From the NCBI RefSeq assembly GCF_001746295.1, contig NZ_MJAH01000010.1:170284-234283 (forward strand): a stretch of 64,000 nucleotides of DNA, in the 5' to 3' direction. Below the pieces are notes generated by a model. That model ran no database searches. It worked only from the letters and a program-made list of their open reading frames with translations, and was not told the origin of the DNA. Position 1 is the first letter of the stretch, and each line of letters begins with the position of its first letter. Origin of the DNA: Streptomyces sp. LUP47B (GTDB lineage Bacteria > Actinomycetota > Actinomycetes > Streptomycetales > Streptomycetaceae). A program made the translations under genes and the position numbers. Shown in pieces: positions 1-8,520 of the stretch.

Positions 1-1077
1 GGTCTTGTGGCCGTACAGCAGGGCCTTCCTGGCACGCTGCGGCAGCCCGGCGAAGGGGATGTCCGTCCGGAAGCCCAGCGCGTCCGCGAGGGCGCCGATC
101 AGACGGCCGAAGTAGTCCTTGGTGTGGCCGTGCGACCAGGGGTGGATGGCGCCCTCGTCGAGGGACTTGTCCTCGTCGGGGACGATCAGCTCGGGGTCGA
201 CCTCCATGCGCGTGCCGATGCCGGAGCAGTCGGGGCAGGCGCCGAAGGGCGAGTTGAAGGAGAAGGAGCGGGGCTCCAGCTCCTCGAAGGACAGGTCGTC
301 GTACGTGCAGTACAGGTGCTCCGAGAACATGCGCTCACGCTCGGGGTCGTCCTCGGGGAGGTCGACGAAGTCGAGCACGACCATGCCGCCGGCGAGGCCG
401 AGGGCGGTCTCCACCGAGTCGGTGAGACGGCGCTTGGCGGACTCCTTCACCGTGAGGCGGTCGATGACCACCTCGATGGTGTGCTTCTCCTGCTTCTTCA
501 GCGTGGGCGGGTTGGAGAGCTGGATGGTCTCGCCATCCACGCGCGCACGGCTGTAACCCTTGGTCTGGAGGTCCGCGAAGAGATCGACGAACTCTCCCTT
601 GCGCTCGCGCACCAGCGGCGAGAGCACCTGGAAGCGGCTCCCCTCCGGCAGCTCCAGGACCTTGTCGACGATGGCCTGCGGCGACTGGCGCGAGATCGGG
701 CGGCCGCACTCAGGGCAGTGCGGCTTGCCGATGCGCGCGAAGAGCAGGCGCAGGTAGTCGTAGACCTCGGTGATGGTGCCGACCGTCGAGCGCGGGTTGC
801 GCGAGGTCGACTTCTGGTCGATGGAGACCGCGGGCGAGAGGCCCTCGATGAAGTCGACATCGGGCTTGTCCATCTGGCCGAGGAACTGGCGGGCGTACGA
901 GGAGAGCGACTCCACGTAGCGACGCTGGCCCTCGGCGAAGATGGTGTCGAAGGCCAGGGAGGACTTGCCCGACCCGGACAGGCCCGTGAAGACGATGAGC
1001 GAGTCGCGAGGCAGGTCGAGCGAGACGTTCTTCAGGTTGTGCTCGCGCGCGCCACGGACGATGAGACGGTCGGCCAC
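1..1077 (-). CDS. uvrA: UvrABC system protein A, N-terminal part (runs off the left edge)
   Basis: ATPase subunit of the UvrABC nucleotide-excision repair complex; it loads UvrB on damaged DNA in the cytoplasm. The first 359 residues are present of roughly 1000 in the family. The protein begins VADRLIVRGAREHNLKN, has a Walker A motif GLSGSGKSS at residues 32-40, and shows the family sequences SPAVSIDQKSTSRNPRSTVG and EPRSFSFNSPFGACPAC. The GTG start is set by homology; only a weak AAAGG lies about 12 bases upstream. Odd: the usual first CxxC of zinc site 1 reads C257-T-Y-D260, so only C257, C281 and C284 remain of the four cysteines seen in E. coli. A damage-inducible promoter motif lies about 60 bases upstream. 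Confidence 0.97.
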   Translation of the reverse strand, partial: MADRLIVRGAREHNLKNVSLDLPRDSLIVFTGLSGSGKSSLAFDTIFAEGQRRYVESLSSYARQFLGQMDKPDVDFIEGLSPAVSIDQKSTSRNPRSTVGTITEVYDYLRLLFARIGKPHCPECGRPISRQSPQAIVDKVLELPEGSRFQVLSPLVRERKGEFVDLFADLQTKGYSRARVDGETIQLSNPPTLKKQEKHTIEVVIDRLTVKESAKRRLTDSVETALGLAGGMVVLDFVDLPEDDPERERMFSEHLYCTYDDLSFEELEPRSFSFNSPFGACPDCSGIGTRMEVDPELIVPDEDKSLDEGAIHPWSHGHTKDYFGRLIGALADALGFRTDIPFAGLPQRARKALLYGHKT

Positions 1078-1137
1078 GCCGGTCCGCACCTTTCTTGGCT
1101 TGAGAGGAGTGACAGGGGCGGGGCCCCCGTATTTCTC

Positions 1138-1160
1138 AGACTAGGGGGAGCCACTGACAA
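1138..1160 (-). promoter_or_regulatory. RecA-independent DNA-damage promoter (PafBC-type) of uvrA
   Basis: On the minus strand the sequence reads TTGTCAGTG, eight bases, then TAGTCT. This is an exact match to the mycobacterial RecA-NDp consensus tTGTCRgtg-N8-TAnnnT, which is recognised with the PafB/PafC activator. The predicted transcript starts near 1131 and gives uvrA a leader of about 54 bases. The same element precedes uvrB and ogt in this window. Confidence 0.88.
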
Positions 1161-1305
1161 CGCCGGTCGGATTCCCCGGAGGCATAACAATCCCCGACCA
1201 TCCAGCATGCCCGACGCCGCACCCGACCATATAGCACGTGCTTTCGATTTACGGCACTGCTTCACCACCTTCACCCAAAGGGGTGGCGCGGCTAGGGTCA
1301 GCAGC

Positions 1306-1992
1306 ATGATTGATCACGCTCATGACCTGGTGTCTGTACGTGGTGCGACCGAGCGGCTCCTGACCGCAGCCGCCAAGCTGGACAACGCGTCCGTGACCGA
1401 GTCGTCACGGCTGCCGGGCTGGAGCCGCGGCCATGTCCTCGCACACCTGTCCCGCAATGCCGACGCCCTCGTGAACGTTCTGCGGGGGCAGCCCATGTAC
1501 CCCTCCGCGGAAGCACGCGACGCCGACATCGAGCGCGACGCCCCGCGCCCCCTCGACGTCCAGCTCGCCGACCTCCGCGACAGCGCCGAGCTCTTCCAGG
1601 AGGCGGGGGCCGCACCGGCAGACTGGTCGCGCACGGTGGAGCTGCGCAACGGGGTCACCGACTCGGCGTCCCGGGTGCCGTTCCGGCGATGGGCCGAGGT
1701 GGAGCTGCACCACGTGGATCTCGGGATCGGGTACGAGCTGGAGGATCTTTCCGAGGAGTTCACGCAGCGCGAGATCAACTTCCTGACGGAGCGGTTCCGC
1801 GGCAGTGCCGACGTGCCTTCCCTCGTGATCGAGGAGGACGACGGCCGCCGGATCCCGACGGGCGGCCGCGGGGACGTCACGCTCGTCGTCGCAGGGCGCC
1901 AGGCCGATCTGCTCGGCTGGCTGGCCGGCCGCCGCGACGGCTCGGCACTGACGGTCCACGGCGGCACGCTCCCCCCACTACCCCCGCTATAG
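1306..1992 (+). CDS. Maleylpyruvate isomerase family (DinB-like) mycothiol-dependent enzyme
   Basis: A 228-residue member of the MDMPI_N/DinB-like four-helix metal-binding fold. Such enzymes use mycothiol for isomerase or S-transferase reactions; the substrate here is not readable from sequence. Candidate metal ligands are His47 in HVLAHLSRN and the E131-VEL-H135 pair in WAEVELHH, which match the His/Glu/His triad of the Corynebacterium enzyme. The ATG at 1306 is preferred to far upstream in-frame starts because the family begins here and a -10-like TAGGGT lies seven bases before it, suggesting a leaderless mRNA. It diverges from uvrA and its stop overlaps the -10 box of the next gene. Confidence 0.88.
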   Translation: MIDHAHDLVSVRGATERLLTAAAKLDNASVTESSRLPGWSRGHVLAHLSRNADALVNVLRGQPMYPSAEARDADIERDAPRPLDVQLADLRDSAELFQEAGAAPADWSRTVELRNGVTDSASRVPFRRWAEVELHHVDLGIGYELEDLSEEFTQREINFLTERFRGSADVPSLVIEEDDGRRIPTGGRGDVTLVVAGRQADLLGWLAGRRDGSALTVHGGTLPPLPPL

Positions 1993-2002
1993 GCTGACCG
2001 CC

Positions 2003-2659
2003 ATGACGTACAGCGGACAGGTGACGGTCGGCGGACCCGCCGACGTGCACGAGCTCAAGGACCTGATGATCACCAAGATCGCGGTCGGCCCGATGGACAA
2101 CAACGCCTATCTGCTGCGCTGCCGGGCCACCGACGAGCAACTGCTGATCGACGCGGCCAACGACGCGGACACCCTGCTGGGCATGATCGGTGACGACGGC
2201 ATCGCCTCCGTCGTCACCACGCATCAGCACGGCGACCACTGGCAGGCGCTCGCCGCGGTCGTCGCGGCCACGCACGCGCGTACGTACGCCGGCCGGGACG
2301 ACGCCGAAGGCATCCCCGTACCCACCGACGTCCTGGTCGACGACGGCGACGTCATCCGCGTGGGGCTCGTGGAGCTGACCGCGCGCCACCTGGTCGGGCA
2401 CACACCGGGCTCAATCGCCCTCGTCTACGACGACCCGCACGGGCATCCCCATGTGTTCACCGGGGACTGTCTGTTCCCGGGAGGTGTGGGCAACACCCGC
2501 AAGGATCCCAAGGCGTTCGCCAGCCTGATCCACGACGTCGAGACGAAGATCTTCGACGCGCTGCCGGACGAGACCTGGGTGTACCCCGGACACGGGAACG
2601 ACACGTCGCTGGGCGCGGAGCGGCCGCAACTGCCGGAGTGGCGCGCGCGGGGGTGGTGA
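2003..2659 (+). CDS. Metallo-beta-lactamase fold hydrolase (glyoxalase II-like)
   Basis: A 218-residue MBL-fold hydrolase. The metal ligands are all present: T-H74-Q-H76-G-D78-H79, H133 in VGHTPGS, D155 in FTGDCLF and H197 in YPGHGND. This is the compact hydroxyacylglutathione-hydrolase-like subfamily; in an organism with mycothiol the natural thioester may be a mycothiol adduct, but this is inference. The start is ATG; a TAGGCT box ends seven bases before it and overlaps the stop codon of the preceding gene, so it probably has its own leaderless promoter. This gene is conserved beside uvrA in Streptomyces. Confidence 0.9.
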   Translation: MTYSGQVTVGGPADVHELKDLMITKIAVGPMDNNAYLLRCRATDEQLLIDAANDADTLLGMIGDDGIASVVTTHQHGDHWQALAAVVAATHARTYAGRDDAEGIPVPTDVLVDDGDVIRVGLVELTARHLVGHTPGSIALVYDDPHGHPHVFTGDCLFPGGVGNTRKDPKAFASLIHDVETKIFDALPDETWVYPGHGNDTSLGAERPQLPEWRARGW

Positions 2660-2960
2660 ACTCCGGGGCGTGCGCCCCGCGCATACCCCTCACACGCGCC
2701 CCGTGTGAACTCTTCACACACGCCGGTGCCACGCACGCGCTCCCGGCGCACATGGTTGCGCAGTCAACTGGGAGCAGCCCCGCACAGGATGACGGCTCCT
2801 GCGCGGTACGGGCCGCCGGTCTTTCTATCCCCGCCCTCGACCGGCGGCCCCGGCGTCCTGTCCGAAAAGCGTTCACAAGAATGCAACACACGTTCCCAAT
2901 ATGCGGACAATTGCCGTTGTGACCTCGACAAACGGGACTTTGGACTGTCACTCTCCCGCC
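2660..2960 (+). promoter_or_regulatory. Intergenic region with palindrome before the amino-acid ABC operon
   Basis: These 301 bases hold no credible gene. At 2703-2719 there is a perfect palindrome, GTGTGAA-CTC-TTCACAC, which could be a repressor operator or a small hairpin after the MBL gene. No convincing -35/-10 pair or strong ribosome binding site was found before the ATG at 2961. Confidence 0.5.
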
Positions 2961-3845
2961 ATGCACCTTGCCCCGCGCGCTCTGCGCCGCGCCGCCGTCG
3001 CGGCATCCATAGCCCTGCTCGCCACCGCCGTCGGCTGTGCTCCGCAGTCGGAGGACGACGCGAACGCCAAGGCCTCGGGCTCGACGGGAACCACCTGCGC
3101 CAAGGGCAAGTTGGCCACCAAGAGCTCCGGAAAGCTGACCGTCGCGACCGACGAGCCCGCGTACGAGCCGTGGTTCAAGGACGACAAGCCCGCGAGCGGC
3201 AAGGGCTTCGAGTCGGCCGTCGCCTACGCCGTGGCGAAGCAGCTCGGCTACGACAAGAGCGCCGTCGTCTGGCAGAGCGTCCCCTTCAACAAGGCGTTCG
3301 CACCGGGTGAGAAGACCTTCGACTTCGACATCAACCAGGTGTCGATCAGCGCCGAGCGCAAGAAGGCCGTGGACTTCTCGTCCGGCTACTACGACGTGCG
3401 GCAGGCCGTCATCGCCCTCAAGGGCACCAAGGCCGCCAAGGCGAAGAGCATCGCGGACCTGAAGGGCCTCAAGCTGGGCGCCCAGGTCGGCACGACCAGC
3501 CTCAACTACATCGAGGACGTGGTGAAGCCGACGCGGGAGGCCGCCGCGTACGCCAAGAACGACCAGGCCAAGTCCGCGCTCAAGAACGGCCAGGTGGACG
3601 CCATCGTCGTCGACCTGCCGACCGCCTTCTACATCACGGCGGCCGAGGTGACGGACGGCACGATCGTCGGGCAGTTCGAGAACCAGGCCGGCACGCCGGA
3701 GCAGTTCGGTCTCGTCCTCGACAAGGGCAGCGCGCTCACCTCCTGCGTGACGGCCGCCGTGGACGCCCTGCGCAAGGACGGCACGCTCGCCAAGCTGGAG
3801 CAGGAGTGGCTGTCGGACGCGGTCGACGCCCCGGTGCTCAAGTGA
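2961..3845 (+). CDS. ABC transporter substrate-binding lipoprotein, polar amino acid type
   Basis: The 294-residue extracytoplasmic solute-binding protein (SBP family 3) captures a polar amino acid for the permease and ATPase that follow. The start at 2961 is chosen because it gives a proper lipoprotein signal: MHLAPRALRRAA, a hydrophobic stretch, then the lipobox TAVGC with the lipidated Cys26. Internal features such as GKGFESAVAYAVAKQLGY, FDFDINQVSISAERKKAVDFS and GLKLGAQVGTTSLNYI are typical of glutamine/cystine-type binding proteins. No clear Shine-Dalgarno is seen. Its TGA overlaps the GTG of the permease, so the three genes form one translationally coupled operon. Confidence 0.93.
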   Translation: MHLAPRALRRAAVAASIALLATAVGCAPQSEDDANAKASGSTGTTCAKGKLATKSSGKLTVATDEPAYEPWFKDDKPASGKGFESAVAYAVAKQLGYDKSAVVWQSVPFNKAFAPGEKTFDFDINQVSISAERKKAVDFSSGYYDVRQAVIALKGTKAAKAKSIADLKGLKLGAQVGTTSLNYIEDVVKPTREAAAYAKNDQAKSALKNGQVDAIVVDLPTAFYITAAEVTDGTIVGQFENQAGTPEQFGLVLDKGSALTSCVTAAVDALRKDGTLAKLEQEWLSDAVDAPVLK

Positions 3846-4738
3846 CGCTCACGAAGGACGAGTCCGGCGCCGGGACACCGGAAGCGGACGACTCGTACAC
3901 ACCGTCGCAGCGGCGGATCGAGCGGGAGCGTCTCAAGCGTGCCCGCGCCCGCCGCGCGACGGCGATCGCCGCGGTCTCGACCCTGGTCACCGCCGTCGTC
4001 CTCTATCTGGTCGTCGTCAGCGCTCCCGGCTGGCCGCGCACCAAGGAGACGTTCTTCAACGGGCAGTACGCGCGCGAGGCGTTCCCGAAGGTCCTCGAAG
4101 GGCTGTGGCTGAACGTCCGGTTGCTGCTGATCTGCGGTGTCGCCGTGCTGGTGCTCGGCATGCTGATCGCCATCGCCCGCACACTGCGCGGCCCGGTGTT
4201 CTTTCCGCTGCGCTTCCTGGCCGCCGCCTACACGGACTTCTTCCGCGGGCTTCCGCTCATCATCAACCTCATGATCGTCGTGCTGGGCGTCCCGGCGCTG
4301 CGGCTCGAGGGCGTGACGGTCGACCCGGTGCTGCTGGGCGGTACGGCCCTCACGCTGACGTATTCGGCGTACGTGGCCGAGGTGTTCCGCGCCGGCATCG
4401 AGTCCGTGCACCCCTCGCAGCGTGCCGCGGCCCGCTCGCTCGGTCTCTCCAACCGGCAGGCGCTGCGTCATGTGGTGCTGCCGCAGGCGGTGCGCCGCCA
4501 GGTGCCGCCCCTGCTGAACGACCTGGTGTCCCTCCAGAAGGACACCGGTCTCGTGTCGATCGGCGGCGCGATCGACGCCGTACGGGCCGCCGACATCATC
4601 GTCGGCCGCAGCCTCAACTACACGCCGTACATCGTCGCGGGTCTGGTGTTCGTGGCGCTGACCATCCCGATGACCCGCTTCACGGACTGGGTGACGGCAC
4701 GGATGGACCGCAGGCGGGCCCAGGGAGGGACCACATGA
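3842..4738 (+). CDS. ABC transporter permease, polar amino acid (HisM/GlnP) type
   Basis: A 298-residue inner-membrane permease. After a charged 35-residue cytoplasmic N-terminus come several membrane helices, and the EAA loop is visible as AARSLGLSNRQALRHVVLP. The stretch YTDFFRGLPLIINLMIV is characteristic of amino-acid permeases of the HisMQ family. The GTG start overlaps the TGA of the binding-protein gene (GTGA), and the stop overlaps the ATG of the ATPase gene (ATGA). One permease gene implies a homodimeric channel. The ligand cannot be assigned. Confidence 0.93.
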   Translation: MTLTKDESGAGTPEADDSYTPSQRRIERERLKRARARRATAIAAVSTLVTAVVLYLVVVSAPGWPRTKETFFNGQYAREAFPKVLEGLWLNVRLLLICGVAVLVLGMLIAIARTLRGPVFFPLRFLAAAYTDFFRGLPLIINLMIVVLGVPALRLEGVTVDPVLLGGTALTLTYSAYVAEVFRAGIESVHPSQRAAARSLGLSNRQALRHVVLPQAVRRQVPPLLNDLVSLQKDTGLVSIGGAIDAVRAADIIVGRSLNYTPYIVAGLVFVALTIPMTRFTDWVTARMDRRRAQGGTT

Positions 4739-5487
4739 GCGACGGACCGGTGCTGCGGATGGAGTCCGTCCGCAAGACCTTCGGCGGCTCGGTCGTGCTG
4801 CGGGACGTCGACCTGCAGGTCGCCCCGCACACGGTGACCGCGCTGATCGGTGCCTCCGGCTCCGGCAAGTCGACCCTGCTGCGCTGCGCCAACCTCCTGG
4901 AGGAGATCGACGACGGCGCCATCTGGCTGGACGGCGAGGAGATCACCGATCCGCGCGTCGACCAGGACGCGGTACGGCGTCGTATCGGCGTGGTGTTCCA
5001 GGCGTACAACCTCTTTCCGCACATGACGGTGCTGGAGAACATCACGCTGGCCCCGCGCCGGGTGCACGGAGTGGCCCGCGCGGAGGCCGAGGAACACGCC
5101 CGCGAGCTCCTGGAGCGGCTCGGGTTGGCCGACAAGGCCGGCGAGTACCCCGACCGGCTCAGCGGTGGTCAGCAGCAGCGCGTGGCGATCGTTCGGGCGC
5201 TCGCCGTACGCCCCCGCCTGCTGCTGCTCGACGAGATCACCGCGGCCCTCGACCCGGAGCTGGTGGGCGAGGTCCTGAACGTCGTGCGCGACCTGAAGGG
5301 CGACGGCATGACCATGGTGCTGGCCACGCACGAGATGGGCTTCGCGCGCGAGGTCGCCGACCAGGTGTGTTTTCTGGACGCGGGTGTGGTGCTCGAGCAC
5401 GGGACCGCCGGGCAGATCTTCGGCGACCCGCAGCAGGAGCGCACGCAGCGCTTTCTGAAGCGGATCGTGGAGGCGGGACGGCTGTAG
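4735..5487 (+). CDS. ABC transporter ATP-binding protein, polar amino acid (GlnQ) type
   Basis: A 250-residue cytoplasmic ATPase powering the transporter. Walker A is GASGSGKS (residues 39-46), the Q-loop region is VFQAYNLFPHMTV, the signature is LSGGQQQRV, Walker B ends LLLLDEIT (DEI instead of the more common DEP) and the switch histidine is in ATHEMGF. The ATG overlaps the permease stop. A hairpin at 5508-5546 ends the operon. Confidence 0.95.
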   Translation: MSDGPVLRMESVRKTFGGSVVLRDVDLQVAPHTVTALIGASGSGKSTLLRCANLLEEIDDGAIWLDGEEITDPRVDQDAVRRRIGVVFQAYNLFPHMTVLENITLAPRRVHGVARAEAEEHARELLERLGLADKAGEYPDRLSGGQQQRVAIVRALAVRPRLLLLDEITAALDPELVGEVLNVVRDLKGDGMTMVLATHEMGFAREVADQVCFLDAGVVLEHGTAGQIFGDPQQERTQRFLKRIVEAGRL

Positions 5488-5507
5488 TAGGGAGTTGTAA
5501 GGGGTGG

Positions 5508-5546
5508 CTGTAAGGGACGCCCGCCCATTGCCTGCGGCCCTTACAG
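5508..5546. terminator. Bidirectional terminator between the ABC operon and aroQ
   Basis: Perfect 9-bp inverted repeat, CTGTAAGGG at 5508-5516 and CCCTTACAG at 5538-5546, extended by three more pairs after one mismatch. It lies between two convergent genes, so it can serve both. Confidence 0.75.
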
Positions 5547-5548
5547 AT

Positions 5549-6022
5549 CTATGCCTCGGCCTGGGCCGGCCCCGCGAGCGCCGCGACCCGCTCCACGCCG
5601 AAGACGTACCCCTGCACCCCGCAGCCGGCGATGACTCCGTCCGCGCGCAACGAGACGTAGGAGTGGTGCCGGAAGGACTCGCGCCGGTGGATGTTGGAGA
5701 CGTGCACCTCCAGCACCGGCAGCCCGTCACAGGTGTTGAGTGCGTCCAGGATCGCGACCGACGTGTGCGAGTAGGCACCGGGGTTGATGACGATCCCGCA
5801 GTGCCGGAGCCTCGCCTCGTGGATCCAGTCGACCAGTTCGCCCTCGTGGTTCGACTGCCGGAAGTCCACCGTGCCGCCGTGCGCGGCGGCCGCCTTGGCG
5901 CACAGGGCCTCGACGTCGGCCAGGGTTTCCTTGCCGTAGATCTCCGGCTGACGCTGACCCAGCAGGTTCAGGTTGGGGCCGTTGAGAATCATGATCGGGG
6001 CGTTGGCCAGGGTGCGGGGCAC
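5549..6022 (-). CDS. aroQ: 3-dehydroquinate dehydratase, type II
   Basis: A 157-residue enzyme of the shikimate pathway converting 3-dehydroquinate to 3-dehydroshikimate; type II enzymes are dodecamers. Recognised by NGPNLNLLGQRQPEIYG (catalytic loop Arg24 and Tyr29), FRQSNHEGELVDWIHEA, INPGAYSHTSVA and HVSNIHRRESFRHHS. The GTG start follows GGAGG by five bases. It stands alone, not with other aro genes, and converges on the ABC operon. Confidence 0.96.
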   Translation of the reverse strand: MPRTLANAPIMILNGPNLNLLGQRQPEIYGKETLADVEALCAKAAAAHGGTVDFRQSNHEGELVDWIHEARLRHCGIVINPGAYSHTSVAILDALNTCDGLPVLEVHVSNIHRRESFRHHSYVSLRADGVIAGCGVQGYVFGVERVAALAGPAQAEA

Positions 6023-6106
6023 GGTTCCTCCGGTCGGTGAAGACGGGCTGCTCGGACCCGGTTTATCACGGTGCGGCACGCGCGGTGCGGCCCGTACCCT
6101 CCGGGC

Positions 6107-7153
6107 ATGACGACGATCTCGTACCCGCCCAAGCCCGTACCCGGCGACCGCATAGCCGTCATCTCCCCCGGCGCCGGTCTGCCGGGACTCTTCCCGCGGC
6201 CATACGAGTTGGGGCTCGATCGGCTGCGCAAGGAGTACGGGCTGGAGCCGGTCGAGTACCCGTCGACCCGCAGGATGGGCTCGACGCCCCAGGAGCGCGC
6301 AGACGACATCCATGCCGCGTTCGCCGACCCGGCCGTCAAGGCGGTCATGGCGTCCATCGGCGGAGACGACCAGATCACCGTGCTGCCGTTCCTGGACCGG
6401 GAGTTGATCCGGGCGAACCCGAAGCCGTTCTTCGGGATGAGCGACAACACCAACCTGCTCGCGTTCCTGTACAGCACCGGCATCGTCGGCTACCACGGCG
6501 CGACCGTGATGACCTCCCTCGGACGGCCGGTCGCCATGAGCGCGCTGACCGCCGACTCCCTGCGGGCGGCCCTGTTCACCTCGGGCGAGTACGAACTGAC
6601 GCCGGCCACCCGCTGGCGGGACGTCGACCGTGACTGGGCGGACCCCACCACCTTCGACTCCGAACCGGAGACCCGTCCCGGCAACGGCTGGACCTGGGTG
6701 AACGCCGACCGGACGGTGGAGGGCCGGGCCTGGGGCGGCTGTCTGGAGATCGTGGGCTGGCTGCTCATGGCCGACCGCGAGATCGCGCGTGACCTGAGTC
6801 GGTACGACGGCGGAGTGCTGCTCCTGGAGACCTCGGAGGAGATGCCGAGCGACGTCGAGGTCTTCCGCACCCTGCGCAACATGGGCGAGCGCGGCCTCCT
6901 TCAGCGCTTCTCCGCACTGCTCTGGGGTCGCCCCAAGACCTGGGCCTTCGAACGTCCCAACAGCCCCGAGGAGGCGGATCGTTACGCCGCCGACCAGCGC
7001 GAGGCCGTACTGCGGGCCATGCGCGTATATGCCCCGCACACCACCATCGTCTTCGATGTGGACTTCGGACACACCGATCCACAACTCGTCATCCCCTACG
7101 GCGGTCTCGTCCGTGTCGACGGGCCCGCCCGGCGCATCACCGTCACATACTGA
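6107..7153 (+). CDS. S66 family peptidase (LD-carboxypeptidase / MccF-like)
   Basis: A 348-residue serine peptidase of family S66. The nucleophile is Ser112 in FFGMSDNTN, preceded by the family motif MASIGGDDQ; the Glu and His partners are likely in LLLETSEE and DFGHTDPQ. Members either trim LD-linked peptidoglycan peptides or, as in MccF, hydrolyse microcin C-like aminoacyl nucleotides; the GGDD/GMSDNT pattern and large insert resemble the MccF-like clade. There is no signal peptide, which favours a cytoplasmic role. The ATG at 6107 is preferred over an upstream ATG because a TACCCT box ends six bases before it (leaderless). Confidence 0.87.
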   Translation: MTTISYPPKPVPGDRIAVISPGAGLPGLFPRPYELGLDRLRKEYGLEPVEYPSTRRMGSTPQERADDIHAAFADPAVKAVMASIGGDDQITVLPFLDRELIRANPKPFFGMSDNTNLLAFLYSTGIVGYHGATVMTSLGRPVAMSALTADSLRAALFTSGEYELTPATRWRDVDRDWADPTTFDSEPETRPGNGWTWVNADRTVEGRAWGGCLEIVGWLLMADREIARDLSRYDGGVLLLETSEEMPSDVEVFRTLRNMGERGLLQRFSALLWGRPKTWAFERPNSPEEADRYAADQREAVLRAMRVYAPHTTIVFDVDFGHTDPQLVIPYGGLVRVDGPARRITVTY

Positions 7154-7215
7154 TCATGCCCGAGTGCGCCCACGCGCCCCCGTAACCGCTGATCACCGTG
7201 GGTAGTTGACGCGGC

Positions 7216-8520
7216 ATGCACGACGTACGCACCGTAAGGGCGCCCTCCATGCCGCGGCTCGCGGCCGCCTCCCTCGCCGGGACGGCCATCGAGTTCTACG
7301 ACTTCTTCGTCTACGGGACTGCCGCGGCACTGGTCCTGGGGCCGCTGTTCTTCCCGACCTTCTCACCGGTGGCGGGGACCCTGGCCGCCTTCGGGACGTT
7401 CGGCGTGGGGTTCGTCGCACGGCCGCTCGGGTCGGTGCTGTTCGGGCACATCGGGGACCGGTACGGACGGCGGCCGGTGCTCGTGGCCTCACTGCTGCTG
7501 ACCGGCGCCGCCACGGTCGCGGTCGGCTGTGTGCCGACGTACGCCACGCTCGGGGTGGCCGCGCCGGTGCTGCTTCTGGTGCTGCGCTTTCTTCAGGGGC
7601 TGGGGCTCGGCGGGGAGTGGGGCGGGGCCGTGCTGCTGACCGCGGAGCACGCGCCCGCCGAGCGGCGCGGGCTGTGGACGAGCTTCCCGCAGGTAGGGCC
7701 GGCGCTGGGGTTCCTGCTCGCCAACGGGGTGGTGCTGGCGCTGTCGACCGCGCTGTCCGAGACGCAGTTCGCCGCGTGGGGCTGGCGCGTGCCGTTCTGG
7801 GCGGCCGGGGTGCTGGCGGCGGCGGGGCTGTGGCTGCGCTCCTCGCTCCCGGAGAGCCCCGGGTTCCTGGAGATCGACGACCACGCACGCGTGCCGCTCG
7901 CCGAGGTGGTGCGCGACCATGGGCGGCTCGTACTGCTGACCGCCGGGGCGCTCGCGACCGGATACGCGCTCTTCTACGCCGTGACGACGTGGTCCCTCGC
8001 CTACGGGACGGAGCGGCTCGGGGTGAGCCGTACCGTCATGCTGACCTGCATCATGGCCGCGGTGTTGGTGAAGGGCTCGCTCACGCCCGTGGCGGCGCTG
8101 CTCGGGGACCGGTACGGGCGGCGGCCGTTGTGTCTGACCGGGTGCGCGGCGGCAGCGCTGTGGATGTTCCCGATGGTGGCGCTGCTCGCGACCGGGGAGC
8201 CCTTGCTGATGTTCCTCGGTTTCCTGGGCGCGATGATCGCCTTCATCACGATGTTCGCGGTGGTCGCCGCGTATCTGCCGGAGCTGTACGAGCCGCGGGT
8301 GCGCTGCACGGGCGCCGCGGTCGGTTACAACCTCGGCGGGGTCGTCGGTGGCGCGCTCACACCGATCGTGGCGACGGCGCTGGTGGAGCAGGGCGGGCGG
8401 GTGCCGTGGGGCGTGGGCGCGTATCTGACCGGGATTGCGCTGCTCAGCCTGGGGTGCTTCGCGTTGCTGCCGGAGACGCGGCCGATGCCCGTGGTGGTGG
8501 CGGAGCCCGCTATGGATTGA
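7216..8520 (+). CDS. MFS transporter, metabolite:H+ symporter (MHS) family
   Basis: A 434-residue, 12-helix membrane transporter. MHS signatures are clear: GTAIEFYDFFVYGTAAA near the start, the loop motif GHIGDRYGRRP repeated in the second half as GDRYGRRP, RFLQGLGLGGEWGGAVLL, and PESPGF. Members import organic acids or osmolytes (shikimate, alpha-ketoglutarate, proline/betaine); the substrate is unknown. aroQ is only 1.2 kb away, so a shikimate-type substrate is possible but unproven. The ATG at residue 12 is an alternative start. Its 3' end overlaps the convergent antiporter gene by 11 bases. Confidence 0.92.
   Translation: MHDVRTVRAPSMPRLAAASLAGTAIEFYDFFVYGTAAALVLGPLFFPTFSPVAGTLAAFGTFGVGFVARPLGSVLFGHIGDRYGRRPVLVASLLLTGAATVAVGCVPTYATLGVAAPVLLLVLRFLQGLGLGGEWGGAVLLTAEHAPAERRGLWTSFPQVGPALGFLLANGVVLALSTALSETQFAAWGWRVPFWAAGVLAAAGLWLRSSLPESPGFLEIDDHARVPLAEVVRDHGRLVLLTAGALATGYALFYAVTTWSLAYGTERLGVSRTVMLTCIMAAVLVKGSLTPVAALLGDRYGRRPLCLTGCAAAALWMFPMVALLATGEPLLMFLGFLGAMIAFITMFAVVAAYLPELYEPRVRCTGAAVGYNLGGVVGGALTPIVATALVEQGGRVPWGVGAYLTGIALLSLGCFALLPETRPMPVVVAEPAMD

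Noticed and set aside
7..1992. 661-codon open frame running antisense through uvrA and into the next gene
   Set aside because: The first two thirds are antisense to uvrA, where high third-position GC creates long open frames. Only the part from 1306 encodes a known family.
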